Shown here one piece after another: positions 1 through 11,821 of a DNA stretch of 64,000 bases. Location: contig JAECYW010000013.1 in assembly GCA_023014335.1 (NCBI GenBank), positions 434,001 to 498,000 of the forward strand, given 5' to 3'. The first letter of the stretch is position 1. Each line of letters opens with the position of its first letter. The notes beneath the pieces were generated by a model, which worked only from the letters and a program-made list of their open reading frames with translations, searched no databases and was not told the origin of the DNA. Position numbers and translations under genes: made by a program. Origin of the DNA: Galerina marginata. Its lineage: Eukaryota; Basidiomycota; Agaricomycetes; Agaricales; Galerinaceae.

Positions 1-2
1 AC

Positions 3-107
3 CTCCACAACGACGACGATGCCGCCAGCCACTCCCACCACACCAGGAACAGCAGCAGCGGCAACTGGATGTGGCGCAGCTTCATCGAGGTCGCCAATGT
101 GTCGTAA
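3..107 (+). CDS. 3' end of a gene entering from the left edge
   Basis: An open frame runs from the window edge to a TAA at 105-107 and encodes about 34 residues. The tail is rich in Asn, Asp, His and Ser, followed by NWMWRSFIEVANVS at the end. The ordered, aromatic-containing ending looks like a real C-terminus rather than random sequence. The following 500 bases are C/T-rich with no good frame, as expected of a 3' UTR and downstream region. No family can be named from so short a piece. The two other forward frames also reach stops soon after, so the assignment rests on composition only. Confidence 0.35.
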   Translation, partial: LHNDDDAASHSHHTRNSSSGNWMWRSFIEVANVS

Positions 108-2066
108 CTGCTTGATTGCTGTGGCGTTCTCTTTTATTTTCCCCCTCGGTGCCATACATTTTGGCACTGATTAGCGGCTTTTATACTAGCTGCTTTATGC
201 TCGCCCTCACTTGGGCTCTTGCAACATCTTTCGCGCGCCTGTCGCATAGCGTCTGCCTGCCCGCCTTTCCTGGCCTACTACCCCCCCAATCTTGCACCAT
301 ACCCACCATCTTGTCCATACGCAATACGCATACTGTACCCGCCCTAATCCTAATGCGTCCACTGTCATTGTCCACTAGCATTTCCCATTCCATTCCATTC
401 TTCCTTTGATTTGTTGTCCCATCACTCATTCATTCTCCATCATCTTGTACCATCCCATCCATCGTCTTGCAACCACCACCAATCACCCATCACGAAAAAA
501 AAATACGCCTCTCCCACTTGCTTGTCTGCTTGTTTGTACCCTCTCCATTTTCCCGATATCATACGACAGCACAACCACAATCACAAGCCTTGCCCTGTAC
601 CACCACCCCCCACCGGCACGCTCTGCGAGTTCAGCCCGCATAATTAAATAATATCATTATCCTACATATCGTCCCACCTATTACACTCATTCATCGGCCG
701 TCGGCTCAACTCCGACCCACAGTCCTTACCCTCGTCTTTTCGCTTCTTCAGCTCGCTACGGCGAGCATGCATTATACACAGTACATACATCTTAGATCCC
801 AAAAACAATCGAAAAATGTTGTTTAACCGTGCACTATCCTCGTCCGATCCTTCTGTTGAGAACAAGAACAAGCCAGGAGCGTGATTCTGGACGATGACAT
901 GGAATTTCAGCAGAAAGAAGTGACGCCACGGCCCCTGAGGAACTCGAGCTCGCGTGGAAGCTTATGGGAACGCGACTCGCACTATTATTACTGTCTGTAT
1001 TGCCGCCCTTGTTCAACTTTCGTCTCCTTCCAAGCAGGAATTCCAGGTAGGCAGGCAAGTCGTGATGGATCAACTGCCAGTGCCATGGACCCAGCGCAAT
1101 TACAATTGCGAATTCGAAATTAACCACCCTCAGCATTCGTTCGAGGACATGGATCAAATTGATTATCATGCGCCTCAAGTCAAAGTTCTCTTCAACAATC
1201 ACAAGTGTGCTTTATTTATTGTGCCCCTACGTACATGTGAGTGCTGTAGCTACGTTACAGAGTCCAAATCATCTCGGTTCTCAGAGCCCATTGTGTAGTA
1301 GTCATTTTACGATTTTACGATTTTATTGTGCTGCCAGCGTCGGGTGCAACGACGTTGAACAAAAGCGAAATGATGCAGTCGCGTGCAGGTATTTAAGAGA
1401 ACAATGAATTCGAAGTCCAAATTTACCGCGAGTCAGAATGAGTGAGAATTCAGATCTCAGAATTGATGCTTCTCAACCTGTTCATACCCATGCTCCTAAA
1501 ATAATAGAAAATCCATTGTTATCCTTCAGAACACTGGCCTGGCAGCTGCTGCCACCGGCATGCTTAAAACACTGATTCTATGATTCGAACTTCGAATACC
1601 AACTATCCCGGAATCTGTAAGAAACAAAATACATATGTAAGCCCTTCGAGATCTCCCAACAAGTTTCGACACGAGTCGAGGTATTCTTTTTCTCCGGTTC
1701 ACAGCTCACCGAGGTCCCCTTCTTGGAATACATACATACATACCCCTTGGAAATCCGTCCTGCAGGCAGGCAGGCTGCAAGCCTCGAGGACTTGGGGCAG
1801 AGGCAACCGCATGCCTGCCCCTGGTCCCCAGCGGCGGCCAGCGAGCGCCCAACCACAAGCGCAGGCTTCGACTCCCACAACCAGGGGCTGGAGGAACCCA
1901 TACAACCGGACCAGGAGGGAAAAGTCGAGCCTCGCGGCTAGAGGCGCGTTACAGTAAGCGATGGGTTCAACGAGCAAATGACCATAAAAAGAAAAATTCC
2001 CTTTTCCGCACCCCGCCCGAAAACGAACATCCAACAAAACATAGCACTGTCAAGGTTTCATCCGCG

Positions 2067-2084
2067 CGCTCAAAGCTTTGAGCG
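2067..2084. repeat. 18-bp perfect palindrome
   Basis: The sequence CGCTCAAAGCTTTGAGCG reads the same on both strands over all 18 bases. It is centred on a HindIII-like AAGCTT. It lies in the gene-poor stretch with no adjacent gene, so no function is assigned. Confidence 0.8.
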
Positions 2085-2149
2085 TCAAACTCAAGCTTTC
2101 AAATTCAAGCCCCAGGCGGCCGCGAAGCTCGCGTTCGACATCTTTACTA

Positions 2150-2185
2150 TTAGGTTTTGGATACAAAAAAACTGTCAAAACCTAA
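2150..2185. repeat. inverted repeat with 10-bp arms
   Basis: The arms TTAGGTTTTG and CAAAACCTAA are perfect inverted copies separated by 16 bases that include a run of seven A. It could form a small hairpin. It sits 65 bp from the 18-bp palindrome; the function is unknown. Confidence 0.7.
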
Positions 2186-5100
2186 ACCTGACTGTCAGTG
2201 GTAACCGGTAACCAGCATCTGGCATCGGTTCAACCGACGCCGACGGTCCTTGGAAGCGCGACGTCGAAATCGTTTATGGATATGGAATGTGTGGCGCGTG
2301 GGATTCCGAATTCCGAGTCCGAGTTGCTTATTACTGGAGGCTCGGATGTGGAAAAGCACCTGGAATAACAGATGAGTTTATTTAATGTAACGCCTTTCGA
2401 CGCGACAGGACAGACGGAACACCCACGTCTCCGACCGCATCCGTGTCCAGTTATGAAAGTAATTCACTGCAGTTTTGTAATTTTAATAAACGAGGTAGGT
2501 AAGCATTGATGCAAAAGATTTCATTTCCAGTGTCAGAAACGTCAACTGACCGTCAAATTCGGACACTCCCTCTTTCTTGATTCAGTTCAGCGAAAGTTGA
2601 TGAGATTGATTGGGTACATCGACGACACCTGGATACACATGAATCGACGATTAACACGTTCAGAGTATAACGTGCGCTTTGGAATCAAGACTTACAACTG
2701 TAGCAGAGTTCTGTCGAAAGATTTCGTCATTGTCTCTAAGTTGGAACCCGTGTGCCCGAGCCAGCCTGTTGGTAGTGAGAGAGATTAAACTATCAGAGCC
2801 TCAGAATAAGCTTCGAGAGCGAGAAAATGATTAGTGGTCGAGAAGAAGTGATTCTGATATTAGATTGAATCCCAGGCTGCGCCGCCATACCAAGACCAGC
2901 ACCAGCACCGTAAGGGTAAGACACCCCAGAGCCGAACTGCATAGCTGCCCAACACGAAGGAAAGTGCACCGAGCATCATTTACTCGTCAACTTTATCACG
3001 GCTTCCATTCTCCATTCACCAGTCAAAAAATGGCACGAACGAGGGAGCATCCTGAGAATCAAGTCGCATCCGCTCTGACGCCACCCAAGTACTCGTGCTG
3101 GAGTTTGATCAGAGAGAATCCGCTAAGGATCATTATACTGGTTCTGAGTTCCGCAAGGCTGGGGTAATTCGACGTAAAATAGCCTCGGGCTGATCGTGAC
3201 TACAGAGAAGAAGCGAGCCATAGTAGCACAGGCGCTTCGACTAGACCGGACTTGAAGCTTGAGGCTTGGAGCATCAGAGCTCCAGCTTGAGTTTATGGCC
3301 GCTCAAAGTTATGGTCTATGACCAGCCACTAAAATAGCCTCTGCGAATTCATCAGGATCGGTGGATTAAGAACTCGAGAAAAAAGCAGCTTGTGAGGGCT
3401 ATAGGGGGGAGAAAGCGGTGGCTAGTTCACGTTAACATAGATCCACCCGTAGGTGGACTTGAAACACAACCCCCGAACGCCTAATCTGGATACTGAAAGC
3501 GTAAAGGGAAAGTTAGCCACCCAGTGACTGCGGTAATGAACCCGCCGGCGGCGGTGGCGAAGAGGAGCCACGCTACGAGTCTGAGAAAGTCCTGGTCCTG
3601 ACAGATATCTATCAGGAGAACGCCTGAGCTTGATCTTTAATGACACCTATTGCCATAAGCCTGCGGCTCGAAGAAAGCTTCTGTCTCCTTTGTGTATCCA
3701 GTCAGCTTCCTGATTCTGCAGTTCGTTACGAAACCACTGTGGTAATTTTGATATGTTCATCAACACGCCTTTCAGAGTCCAAGCATGGATGCGAATTCGA
3801 AGCATACAGGCCTTGCGTGCTGTGTAGACAGTGCGGTGCTCTACTCACGGTGACTACCCAGAGCGCGGGCACGTTGGGGTGTCTGTCGCATCAAACGCGA
3901 CTCCAAGTTGATCAAGGACGGTCACCGCCGCTTAATAATGCGCATATGTATCGCCGTTGCTTCACGGTTTCTGGAACAAAGGCTAAGAGCCTCTGTGTCT
4001 TGAGAACGCGCTTCAAATGGCGATCCCATGGTTTTGTCGACGAAGCGTTAAGCGAGCCCTAAAAGTCGACAACGTTATGTTTCATAATTAAAATTTGATT
4101 GAGATATTCACAGGGTATACGCACCCACGTCTCGGAAACAAGGACCGCGTTGAGCGAAAACCACAGAGCTTGGGGCCGGTCTCCGAACTCGACGACAGAG
4201 AGGTGATTGCGCCGTGCGATTCAGTCTCGAGACTGCGCTGAGGCTACTTGAAGGAGTTGTAGTGGATATAGAAAGATCCACTAGGATCAGAGTCGGTTGT
4301 ATTCCTCTGACGCCCGGGTTTACTTTGGCGAGCATAGCCCACAAAAGATCGGCTTTGCTCGGGTCATGGTTAAACCCACAGTAAATCTATAGCTAGATTA
4401 TTCACTCGGCATCAAACCTAGGAGCCAAAATAGTCGGATACAGACCTTCAATGGTGAAAATGTAGATGTGCCAGGTTCGCGTTCATCGCATCCATCCACT
4501 ACAAAGGTGTGCTGCAATCGAACACGAGGCCGCAAACGAAGTTTTCATCCGACGGTATCCAAGGAGCCCCTACGGAAAGGTATTTCCTTCGGCATTCAAT
4601 ATGTTTGCCCAGCGCCATGCATCCAACAAAGGGCGTAAATAGTTTGGCATCATCCTCCGACGTCACTGGAATCTGGAATTCACCATTGCATCAACCGTCT
4701 GTCGCGTATGTGAGGTTACCAACAGCATGAGGCTACACAAGGATTACCCCGCGGCTAACCTTGCTAAATAAAAAGTTCGGAAAGGACGAGTTCTTGGATA
4801 GTCGGCAAGTATAACGATGACGAGTCGGAACCAACTGGCCGTGTAATCCTCGGTTGGACGCGTCAAACTGCATTCTGAGAGGTCCCCAAGACATCGGCAA
4901 CCCGAGGTACTGATTGAAGATGTAAGTGCACAGTAATAACACGAGAATCAGGCAGGTGTAAGTTCAATGAACAGTAAACTTGGACGATCAGTCTGAAGGG
5001 TCCGCAAAATTTTGAGACCAGTGAGTCGTGGAAGATGTTTTGAAATCGGCTTTTCCACCGGGAACATGGTGAGCGCGCGTAGTACATTGGACGAAGTAAC

Positions 5101-6310
5101 ACAGAGTGGTCTGAGAGACTGAGACGGCACATGAGGAGCTTGTTTGGCTTTTTCGATTTGACAAGCAACCTACACCGCCACCTAACTCTGTGCTTAGCTT
5201 TTCCTAAGTCGCAATCATCAAGTTGGAAGAGACGGGCTCGGTCCAGGTACGTATATTCCATACAGGATATTTGGTTTTACATGAGATGTAGCAGCAGAAT
5301 ATATGGGTTGGCTGCTAGTTGTACTAGTATGACGGACCAAAACAGACCACTTCACTGTAACTTTACCTCCCTCCCTCCTTCACAGCCTTGTGCGCCGCCC
5401 CAAATGTCGGTTCAGATGAAATAATAGATCGGGACGATAGTGAAGCCCTGCTCAATGGCTATAACCTTGGACTTCATCCAACCATCACCAACGAATGCCA
5501 CTCTAGCAATAAATTTATCCTCACCAATTCAAGTTTCTGACGGTTCTGATGTGCGCTTCCAACTTAGGCGTTGTTGCTGAGATTGAACTCAACCAGTTCT
5601 TTGCATTCAACCAGGGCATAACTTACGGCCGAAATCGCGGGCGGTACTTCTTCTATGGAGCGATTTGCTACCTGCATCGATCTGTGAAATGTTACCCTCT
5701 GCACTATCAATCGTACACGAAATGAGTACTCTCAGGAGCGGAATTGTTGTTTGGTAAGAACACCAAGCTCTTTCCCAGTTAATGAGTCAATCGTATTCCA
5801 GACATATAGAGGTCTTCGATCAGGGACAGCTCTACGTCTCTAAAGAGGTTTTGGATGTCCTCCGCTGTTTCGGGGCTCATTTAGTAGGCTTTAGCTGCCA
5901 GTGAGTCTGACCACCTCGAAAATTAGCCACACAAGACTTGGCCGTTGCTAAATAATCGCAATCAGTGAAGAAACTTTCAGAAGATATTGCAATATGTCTG
6001 ATCAAGGTGTTGACAGTTTAGTGGAGGTTGAAAATGTAAAAAATAATTACTGCCTGAAGTTGTTCGATTGTGATCGACAATCAGGGGCCATTGATCTGTA
6101 TCCAGAAATGGCAAATATTACCCTTTACGTGCTTATAGCCCATTGCAGTCATAGCAGGAGAATCCACTTTCTAGTACCACAATAATTACATGTTATAAAT
6201 GTCCTGTTCAAGCCACGCATTCGGTCCGCGGAAAAAGGAAGAACCGGTATACAACAAAGCGAAAATATATAAGAGAATATGCCAGTGGCTTGTTGGGAAG
6301 AGTGGGGCAT

Positions 6311-8337
6311 TCACCGTCGGTGTGTCAATAATTTATCCATTAGGCCTTGAACCACTGTCGAAGCACCTTGCACAACTGACGAGCTGAGAGGTTTTGCACT
6401 TGGCGACGTCGGGTTCTGACTGGCATTCACGGGCTGGGGTTGATATATTTGAGGTGGTGATGGACCCGACCAAGAGGGTGGAGGAAAGCTAGAAGAACCT
6501 GGGCCTGAATGCGAACTCGACGTTGCTCCACTAGAATATGGTGCATGTGTACCGTATAGGCTCGGTGAAAGGCCACCGTGAGGTACCTGAGGTTGTGGAA
6601 AAGAAGGCGCGGTAGATCCTGGGGGTCGAGGACCTTGTGAACTCGTTGGACGGCCGGACATGCGAGTGGGTGGCGGAGCAGAGTATATGGAAGGGTTGTT
6701 CAGTTGAGAAGGAGATGGGGTCGGTTGATTCGGATGAACTTGATGTGCGTGCACACGATGGTTAGGAGGTGTCGATGAGGATTGTCCGGGTCGATGTAAC
6801 TTGTTGGTAGTGGGCTTCGGTCCTGAGAATTGTAGTTTAGGAGGTGATGGGGCTGGGGCTGGGGGGGCAGGCCTAGCGGGTTTTGATGTATTTCCTGCAA
6901 GTCATTCGGGAGGGGGGAGGTGGGTGAACAAGAGTCGATTAATGAGTTTGATGGGTTCAAAAGTGCTTCACCACCGACCCTTTTTATCCTCTTTCTCCTT
7001 TTTTTTGGAGTCCTTAGTAGACTTTTCTTTAACGTGGCCCTTGGGTTGTAGCTCAGGCATAGAAATTTTGCTTAAATGGACTGTAAGATTCTTAGGCGGG
7101 GCATACTTGTTTTTGGCTTCGTCATCGAGGTTGATCCTTTTCGGGCCCTTTTTGGCCTCCTGTGTATCGTAAAGAACATATTGGTGCAAATCTTCGTCGT
7201 CAGCGAGTCCTAAATTAAGAGAAATAAGACCTTCCTCTCGGAAGAACAATAAAAATGGGCTAACCTGCTTTGTGTCTTATTCGTTTCGTTTCTTCCACTA
7301 CCTGAAGGACCTTGGGAACGTTTTCAGCCTCAGAACATTTGACTGTTATGAACAACATTGCATCGTCCTAAACCACGTTTAGTTTGAGCATCCAGTTGAG
7401 CGTGAAGTACGCACCTGAAGCAGCCGATTGCAATATTCGCCGTAATCCTCTATACTGCCCTCATCACTAATGACGATTTCATTGTATTCCCCTTTAATGG
7501 CTTGGAGCTCGGCAATGCGATCCATTCCCGTTTTTGGTGCAGGTTTGGGAGGTGTTGGTGGTGGCGGAGCCGCATCGTTAGAAAGCGAAGAAGAGCCAAC
7601 AAATGCAGAGGCGGCCCTACTCATGGGGTTGCTTGAAGGAGTAGAACCGCCGTCTGGGGTATGATAAGCCTCATTGGCGTCTTGGAAAGTTAACAACGCT
7701 GTAAGGAGAACGATCTCCAACCCTTTACGGTCATCAATATCGAACCTATAGCTAGTTAGTTGGTTGTGAATTGACGAGACATGAACCGCACACCTGTTGA
7801 GATTATAATCAAGGATCTGAACAGACGTCGTTTTCAGCCGTCCTGTTGTCTCTTTCGTAACAGCAACGATCACTGGAGGATCTGGTTTGCGAATCATATA
7901 GCATTCCTCTCTCTTCCACTCGAATTCGTTGCTGAATTAGATTTCAGCTTCCGCCTTAGTCACAGTTCCAGGTGAATTGTTACGCACTCTTCCCACTTAA
8001 AGGCCCACCGAAAGGATAGTGTTCCGGTATATTTCAGCTCAACGACTGATGTAGGATTGTATAATTCCAGTGTTTTAACTTTGGTGGTGGGTCCTGGCGA
8101 AGTAGCTGTCGCCAGTAACGATTCAGCCATAGGATCTGAACGTAAACATCTATTCAGTATATCCTCTTCCAGAAGTACAGGATAGTGCGCACCGTAGACT
8201 TCGATCTTGTATTCCGGACATGATACACGCTGTTTGCGATAATGTACCGTGCCGGAGGGATCGACGAGATCGATTACGGCTGCATTATCTTTATGAGGTG
8301 TGAAATGAAGGGTGAACAGGTTTTTATCCAAGCTCAT
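6311..8337 (-). CDS. conserved basidiomycete protein, possible Tubby-like beta domain plus Pro/Ser-rich tail
   Basis: Six exons can be joined in frame (introns 7932-7987, 7746-7793, 7368-7414, 7210-7264 and 6895-6978), giving 578 residues; the total exon length is an exact multiple of three. The start MSLDKNLFTLHFTP follows a stop-rich leader. The first 240 or so residues are beta-rich: the pattern FRWAFKW...EFEW followed by KPDPPVIVAVTKE and GLEIVLLTALLTFQD resembles the layout of fungal Tubby C-terminal/LURP-like proteins, which is an inference from pattern only. A linker follows with NEIVISDEGSIEDYGEYC, then a lysine-rich acidic/basic segment (KEKSTKDSKKKEKEDKK). The last 200 residues are Pro/Ser/Gln-rich and probably disordered. 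It is divergent from the F-box gene at 9383, about 1 kb away. I do not recognise a named orthologue. The fifth intron has a weak donor (GTCGGT), so that junction is the least certain. Confidence 0.75.
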
Positions 8338-9382
8338 GATGCTTCCAGTCTAGCTCGAGGGGTATAAAGCGAATGGTATGGTGGTGGAAGGCTTGAAATG
8401 TCGTTTTTTGCTGCATAGCCCCTGGGCGCCGCAGGCGTTTGACTGTTTGTGACATCCCGGCGTGATCACCGGTTGCGCGCAGCCTCGACAGTCAACGGTC
8501 AACGGTCAACGTTCAGTCACTGCCGCAACCATCGACAATTTTGCACATTAATATTCCACCACCAGTGTCACCACCCACACTATAACTGAACCCGATACCA
8601 ACAATGCATCCTCAACTTCCAAGAGACTGCGGTGTGGCGTTAGCGCGTTTTGACGGCTTCCGCATTAGTTCGGGCGCGTATAGAACAAGTCATCGCCGTG
8701 CACATGTCAAGGCTTCTCTTGACAATGAAACCGGTGCCTGTGAAGAGTTTGACAAGGTAATTCCAGAGGTGCGTTAACAATCGTCACCATTTCGCCTCAA
8801 CTACATCCATGTTAATGTATCTTTTTTGTGTTTGCTTTTATAGTCTCGAGCAGTGATACGATATCATACCGTGGAATTTTTGTTTCTTCCATTTCAATAG
8901 ACAATTATGGATAAGAAATGCAACTGAAGGAAGCGAATCAAGCGGTATCATTCTGTGACACTGCCCGCATTTCGGAGTGCACCTACAACTGGAAGATCAG
9001 GGTGCGTTATTTACAACTCCATCCTAACAACGTCAAATGACAAGAAGCAATCGCGCGAAGTGATGCGTGTAGTTCAGGTTTGTATATCGCCTAAAGATTG
9101 CCAACTCTATGGGCCATACATTCCCCAAATGGATTCCCGAATTGGCTTCGTGTTTCTTCTACTTCTAGTTAGTCCCCGTACTATATCATACCGTGATCAT
9201 CGAGGGAGGCCTCGTTTTTCCTAAGGTGCCTTACCCTTTGACTTACTTAAATGCAGCCATCCGTGACTGCTTGAACGAACGATTCCTTTACATCTTTCGC
9301 CAAGCACTGGACCCAAGTGCGTTGTATTCCTCTCTGCCTGCTCTATACCTAACCGTGATTATTGCAGAGCTCGAAAAGCAGA
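8338..9382. other. intergenic region between divergent genes
   Basis: This is the shared 5' region of the unknown gene to the left and the F-box gene to the right. Near 8490-8511 the motif GGTCAAC/GTCAACG occurs three times in tandem, a possible regulatory repeat. A short open frame starts at ATG 8604 (about 57 codons) but resembles nothing. A good intron signature (donor GTGCGT at 9317, CTAAC branch, acceptor TTGCAG at 9367) ends just before the F-box start, which suggests a spliced 5' leader for that gene. Confidence 0.45.
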
Positions 9383-10744
9383 ATGGTTCTATATAACCGG
9401 CTTTCCTCTGTCACCCGGTCGAAGAAGACTACACATTACCCTCGTCCCATCGACTCGATTCCTATTGAGATCCTAGTCCTCATCTTCGAGGAATACTGTC
9501 GCGCATGCAACTCGACGGACTCGTTATCTCACCCAGAGCTCCACATAACGCAGGTGTGCAAATATTGGAGGTCAATTGTCATCCACGTCCCCAACCTGTG
9601 GACAAAACTGGTCATAACCCCCCATACGCCATCTCGCCTCGTTGCCACATATCTCCAACGATCACAGCAGCTTCCTCTCGACCTTGAAGTCGACCTGCGG
9701 CATGATGCGGCGGATACCGCTAAGCGCGAACTCGCTCTGACGACATGGATGGCAATCAAATCTACTTCTCCGCGTTGGCGCCGGCTAATCCTGCAGATCG
9801 GCCCTCACGATGCGACTGTCATATCGGAGGATTTACGGGAGTTGGGTACTCCTCTTCTTGAAGAACTCCGTATATCCTCTGGCTCCCACGTCTCAGGCAT
9901 AACCAAGATCTTTGAAGGCGGGGCACCTTCACTGAAGTCCTTGCGCCTTACCGGGCTGTCGCTGGAACGATTCACCCCTTCACTCCATCAATTAACACGC
10001 CTCCACCTCGCATCGAATTGCCCTATCCACTTTTCGAGTTTCCAACGACTCATGACCAAGATGGTCAAACTTCAAGACCTATCCCTCCGAAGCCGTGTAG
10101 TTGAAGGCTGGCCTATATACCCGTCCCAAGACGATACCATACTCCTCCCCACCCTAACCTCCCTGAAGCTTTCTGATCGCCGATGGCCCTTGTTCATACC
10201 CCTCTTATCCCTCTCGGCACCCATGTTACATACTCTCTCTCTATCTGACCTCGTCGCCCATGATCTTCCTGAGACTTTTATGGAGTCTCAGCTTTGCGAA
10301 AACCTCCCTTCTCTGCGCAATCTTGTCCTGAGGGGCAAATCCTCTTACATAGACGACGGTTCCTTTGCACAGCTCGCCCGCATCTTTCCAGCCATCGAGC
10401 ATTTTTCCTTACTTGATGTTGACGAGGCTTTCGTACGCCAATCTTCTCGAGCCATGCACCAAACGGCTATCTGGCCAAAGTTACACACCATTACCATGAA
10501 TCCTGTCGTGGCGGAAGACATTCTATGCAGTCTCATCTCCGCAAGGACGACTCTCGCTACAGGAACTCCTTTGAAAACGCTTGTGGTCCCTGTCCCTAAT
10601 CGCTTCAAAAAGATCCGTTGGATATCTCAACAACTCATCGTTGAAGAGTGCCAGCATACTCCAGCATTCTCCTTCAGTCACCCCGCCAAATCGACACCTC
10701 TCCATCAGTGTTCGACGCCATCGACTACGACCTCCTATCCTTGA
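9383..10744 (+). CDS. F-box protein with leucine-rich C-terminal region
   Basis: This single-exon frame gives 453 residues from ATG 9383; the open frame extends 21 bases upstream only to an intron acceptor. Residues 25-75 (IDSIPIEILVLIFEEYCRA ... ITQVCKYWRSIVIHVPNLWTKL) are a typical mushroom F-box: an I/LP-x-E-[IL]-L-x-x-I-F core followed by V-C-K-x-W and P-x-L-W. The remainder has irregular LRR-like segments (LTRLHLAS, LTSLKLSD, LHTLSLSD, LRNLVLRG). F-box proteins recruit substrates to SCF ubiquitin ligases through Skp1; the target here is unknown. Agaricomycetes carry very large F-box families, so its presence supports the taxonomic guess but says little about its role. It points away from the gene at 6311-8337. 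Confidence 0.85.
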   Translation: MVLYNRLSSVTRSKKTTHYPRPIDSIPIEILVLIFEEYCRACNSTDSLSHPELHITQVCKYWRSIVIHVPNLWTKLVITPHTPSRLVATYLQRSQQLPLDLEVDLRHDAADTAKRELALTTWMAIKSTSPRWRRLILQIGPHDATVISEDLRELGTPLLEELRISSGSHVSGITKIFEGGAPSLKSLRLTGLSLERFTPSLHQLTRLHLASNCPIHFSSFQRLMTKMVKLQDLSLRSRVVEGWPIYPSQDDTILLPTLTSLKLSDRRWPLFIPLLSLSAPMLHTLSLSDLVAHDLPETFMESQLCENLPSLRNLVLRGKSSYIDDGSFAQLARIFPAIEHFSLLDVDEAFVRQSSRAMHQTAIWPKLHTITMNPVVAEDILCSLISARTTLATGTPLKTLVVPVPNRFKKIRWISQQLIVEECQHTPAFSFSHPAKSTPLHQCSTPSTTTSYP

Positions 10745-11821
10745 ACCTGGTGTTCCGTTTTTCTTATCTGCCTTATTTGTAGAACCATGCCTGTATGAAT
10801 CCTTTCCATCCGTTGTTTTGCTAGACAACTCTTAGATATGTATTTTATCCATGTATTCTAGACCTCTATACCCCTTTATACCAGGTACCTGGGCGATAAG
10901 CTCAGCGCTACATGTAACAAGTTTAACGTTCTGTATGTAATAAATCAGATGAACAAGGACGTTTTAGGTCGTACTCGACATCGCTTGCATTCACTATTGA
11001 CCCACAAAATTCAAATTTGCCGGTCGAAGAACGACTGTTTGGCGGCCTTGTTTTCCTCAGTGTTTCTGATGAATCTGCTTGATAAGTGAACCCCACAGCC
11101 GGGCATTGCAAGTGGATGACAGGGCTGGCAATCCGTGTTTTCAGGTCTTAGAAATCATGGTCTTGTGGTGCAAGTAAGGGTGCATCACAGATAGGCTTCT
11201 CTTTAAAAGCAGATTAAAGCCCCCATCAATTCATTCATCTTGTTTTCATATAACAAATCTAGTCCCTCGAACCGTCAAACGGCCTATGATCCTGAGGGTA
11301 TGCCACAGTCCACAAACCCAAGAGGAATGCGCAGGAGTTCCCCGCGATCGATGGCGGGGCGGGTCCGATGGGAATCACGGAGATCTTGCAGAAATTAGAG
11401 CTCTACATTCCAGGGCCCCTCCTTTCAAAGGAAGTTTCCTATATTCAATCATGTCAATCATGATCAGCTGAACGTTGATTAAAAATTATGAACAGCAATA
11501 TTTAATAAGAGGTATGTACAACAGAAACAACTCCGAGGATTGGAAAGAAGAGAGTTACAGCAAAAGCTGCAAAGAGTGAACATGACGCGATAAATATTTA
11601 GGAAGAGTGGCAGGAACGGGCAAGGAACGAATATTTGACAAATAATTAGAGTTGCTCCGGGTAAATCCAAGATCAAAAGTCAGAGAATGACGAACTGTTT
11701 GACAGAGAAGTAGAGCCGGCAGAGCGAATGAGCATCTTAACACCACATAAAATCATCAATGAGACTAGAGTGAAGGGGCTAGAAAGAAAAACGAACCAGA
11801 CGGCATATTCAAAAATTTTAT
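10745..11821. other. intergenic region between convergent F-box genes
   Basis: Both F-box genes end into this stretch. It is A/T-leaning, with only short frames on both strands, none recognisable. Nothing beyond probable 3' UTRs is seen. Confidence 0.5.

Larger units (their letters stand above)
108..6310. other. gene-poor stretch of about 6 kb
   Basis: No gene can be supported here, in contrast to the rest of the window. Open frames are short, overlap on both strands and match no family I know. The sequence is pyrimidine-rich at 240-650 and otherwise unremarkable. It contains a perfect palindrome near 2070, an inverted repeat near 2165, and splice-like signals around 5350-5880 that may mark a decayed gene (see findings). 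No terminal repeats, transposase motifs or reverse transcriptase motifs were seen, but a degraded element cannot be excluded by eye. Confidence 0.5.

Noticed and set aside
3422..3646. Very basic 74-residue minus-strand frame (MSLKIKLRRSPDRYLSGPG start)
   Set aside because: I suspected an antisense-rRNA type frame, but I could not match the DNA to any rRNA region I know, and there is no gene context. Not called.
3640..4062. 140-codon plus-strand frame, Cys-rich
   Set aside because: The composition is irregular, there is no motif and the surroundings are gene-poor. It is probably a chance frame.
4863..5261. 132-codon minus-strand frame
   Set aside because: No recognisable features, and it overlaps open frames on the other strand.
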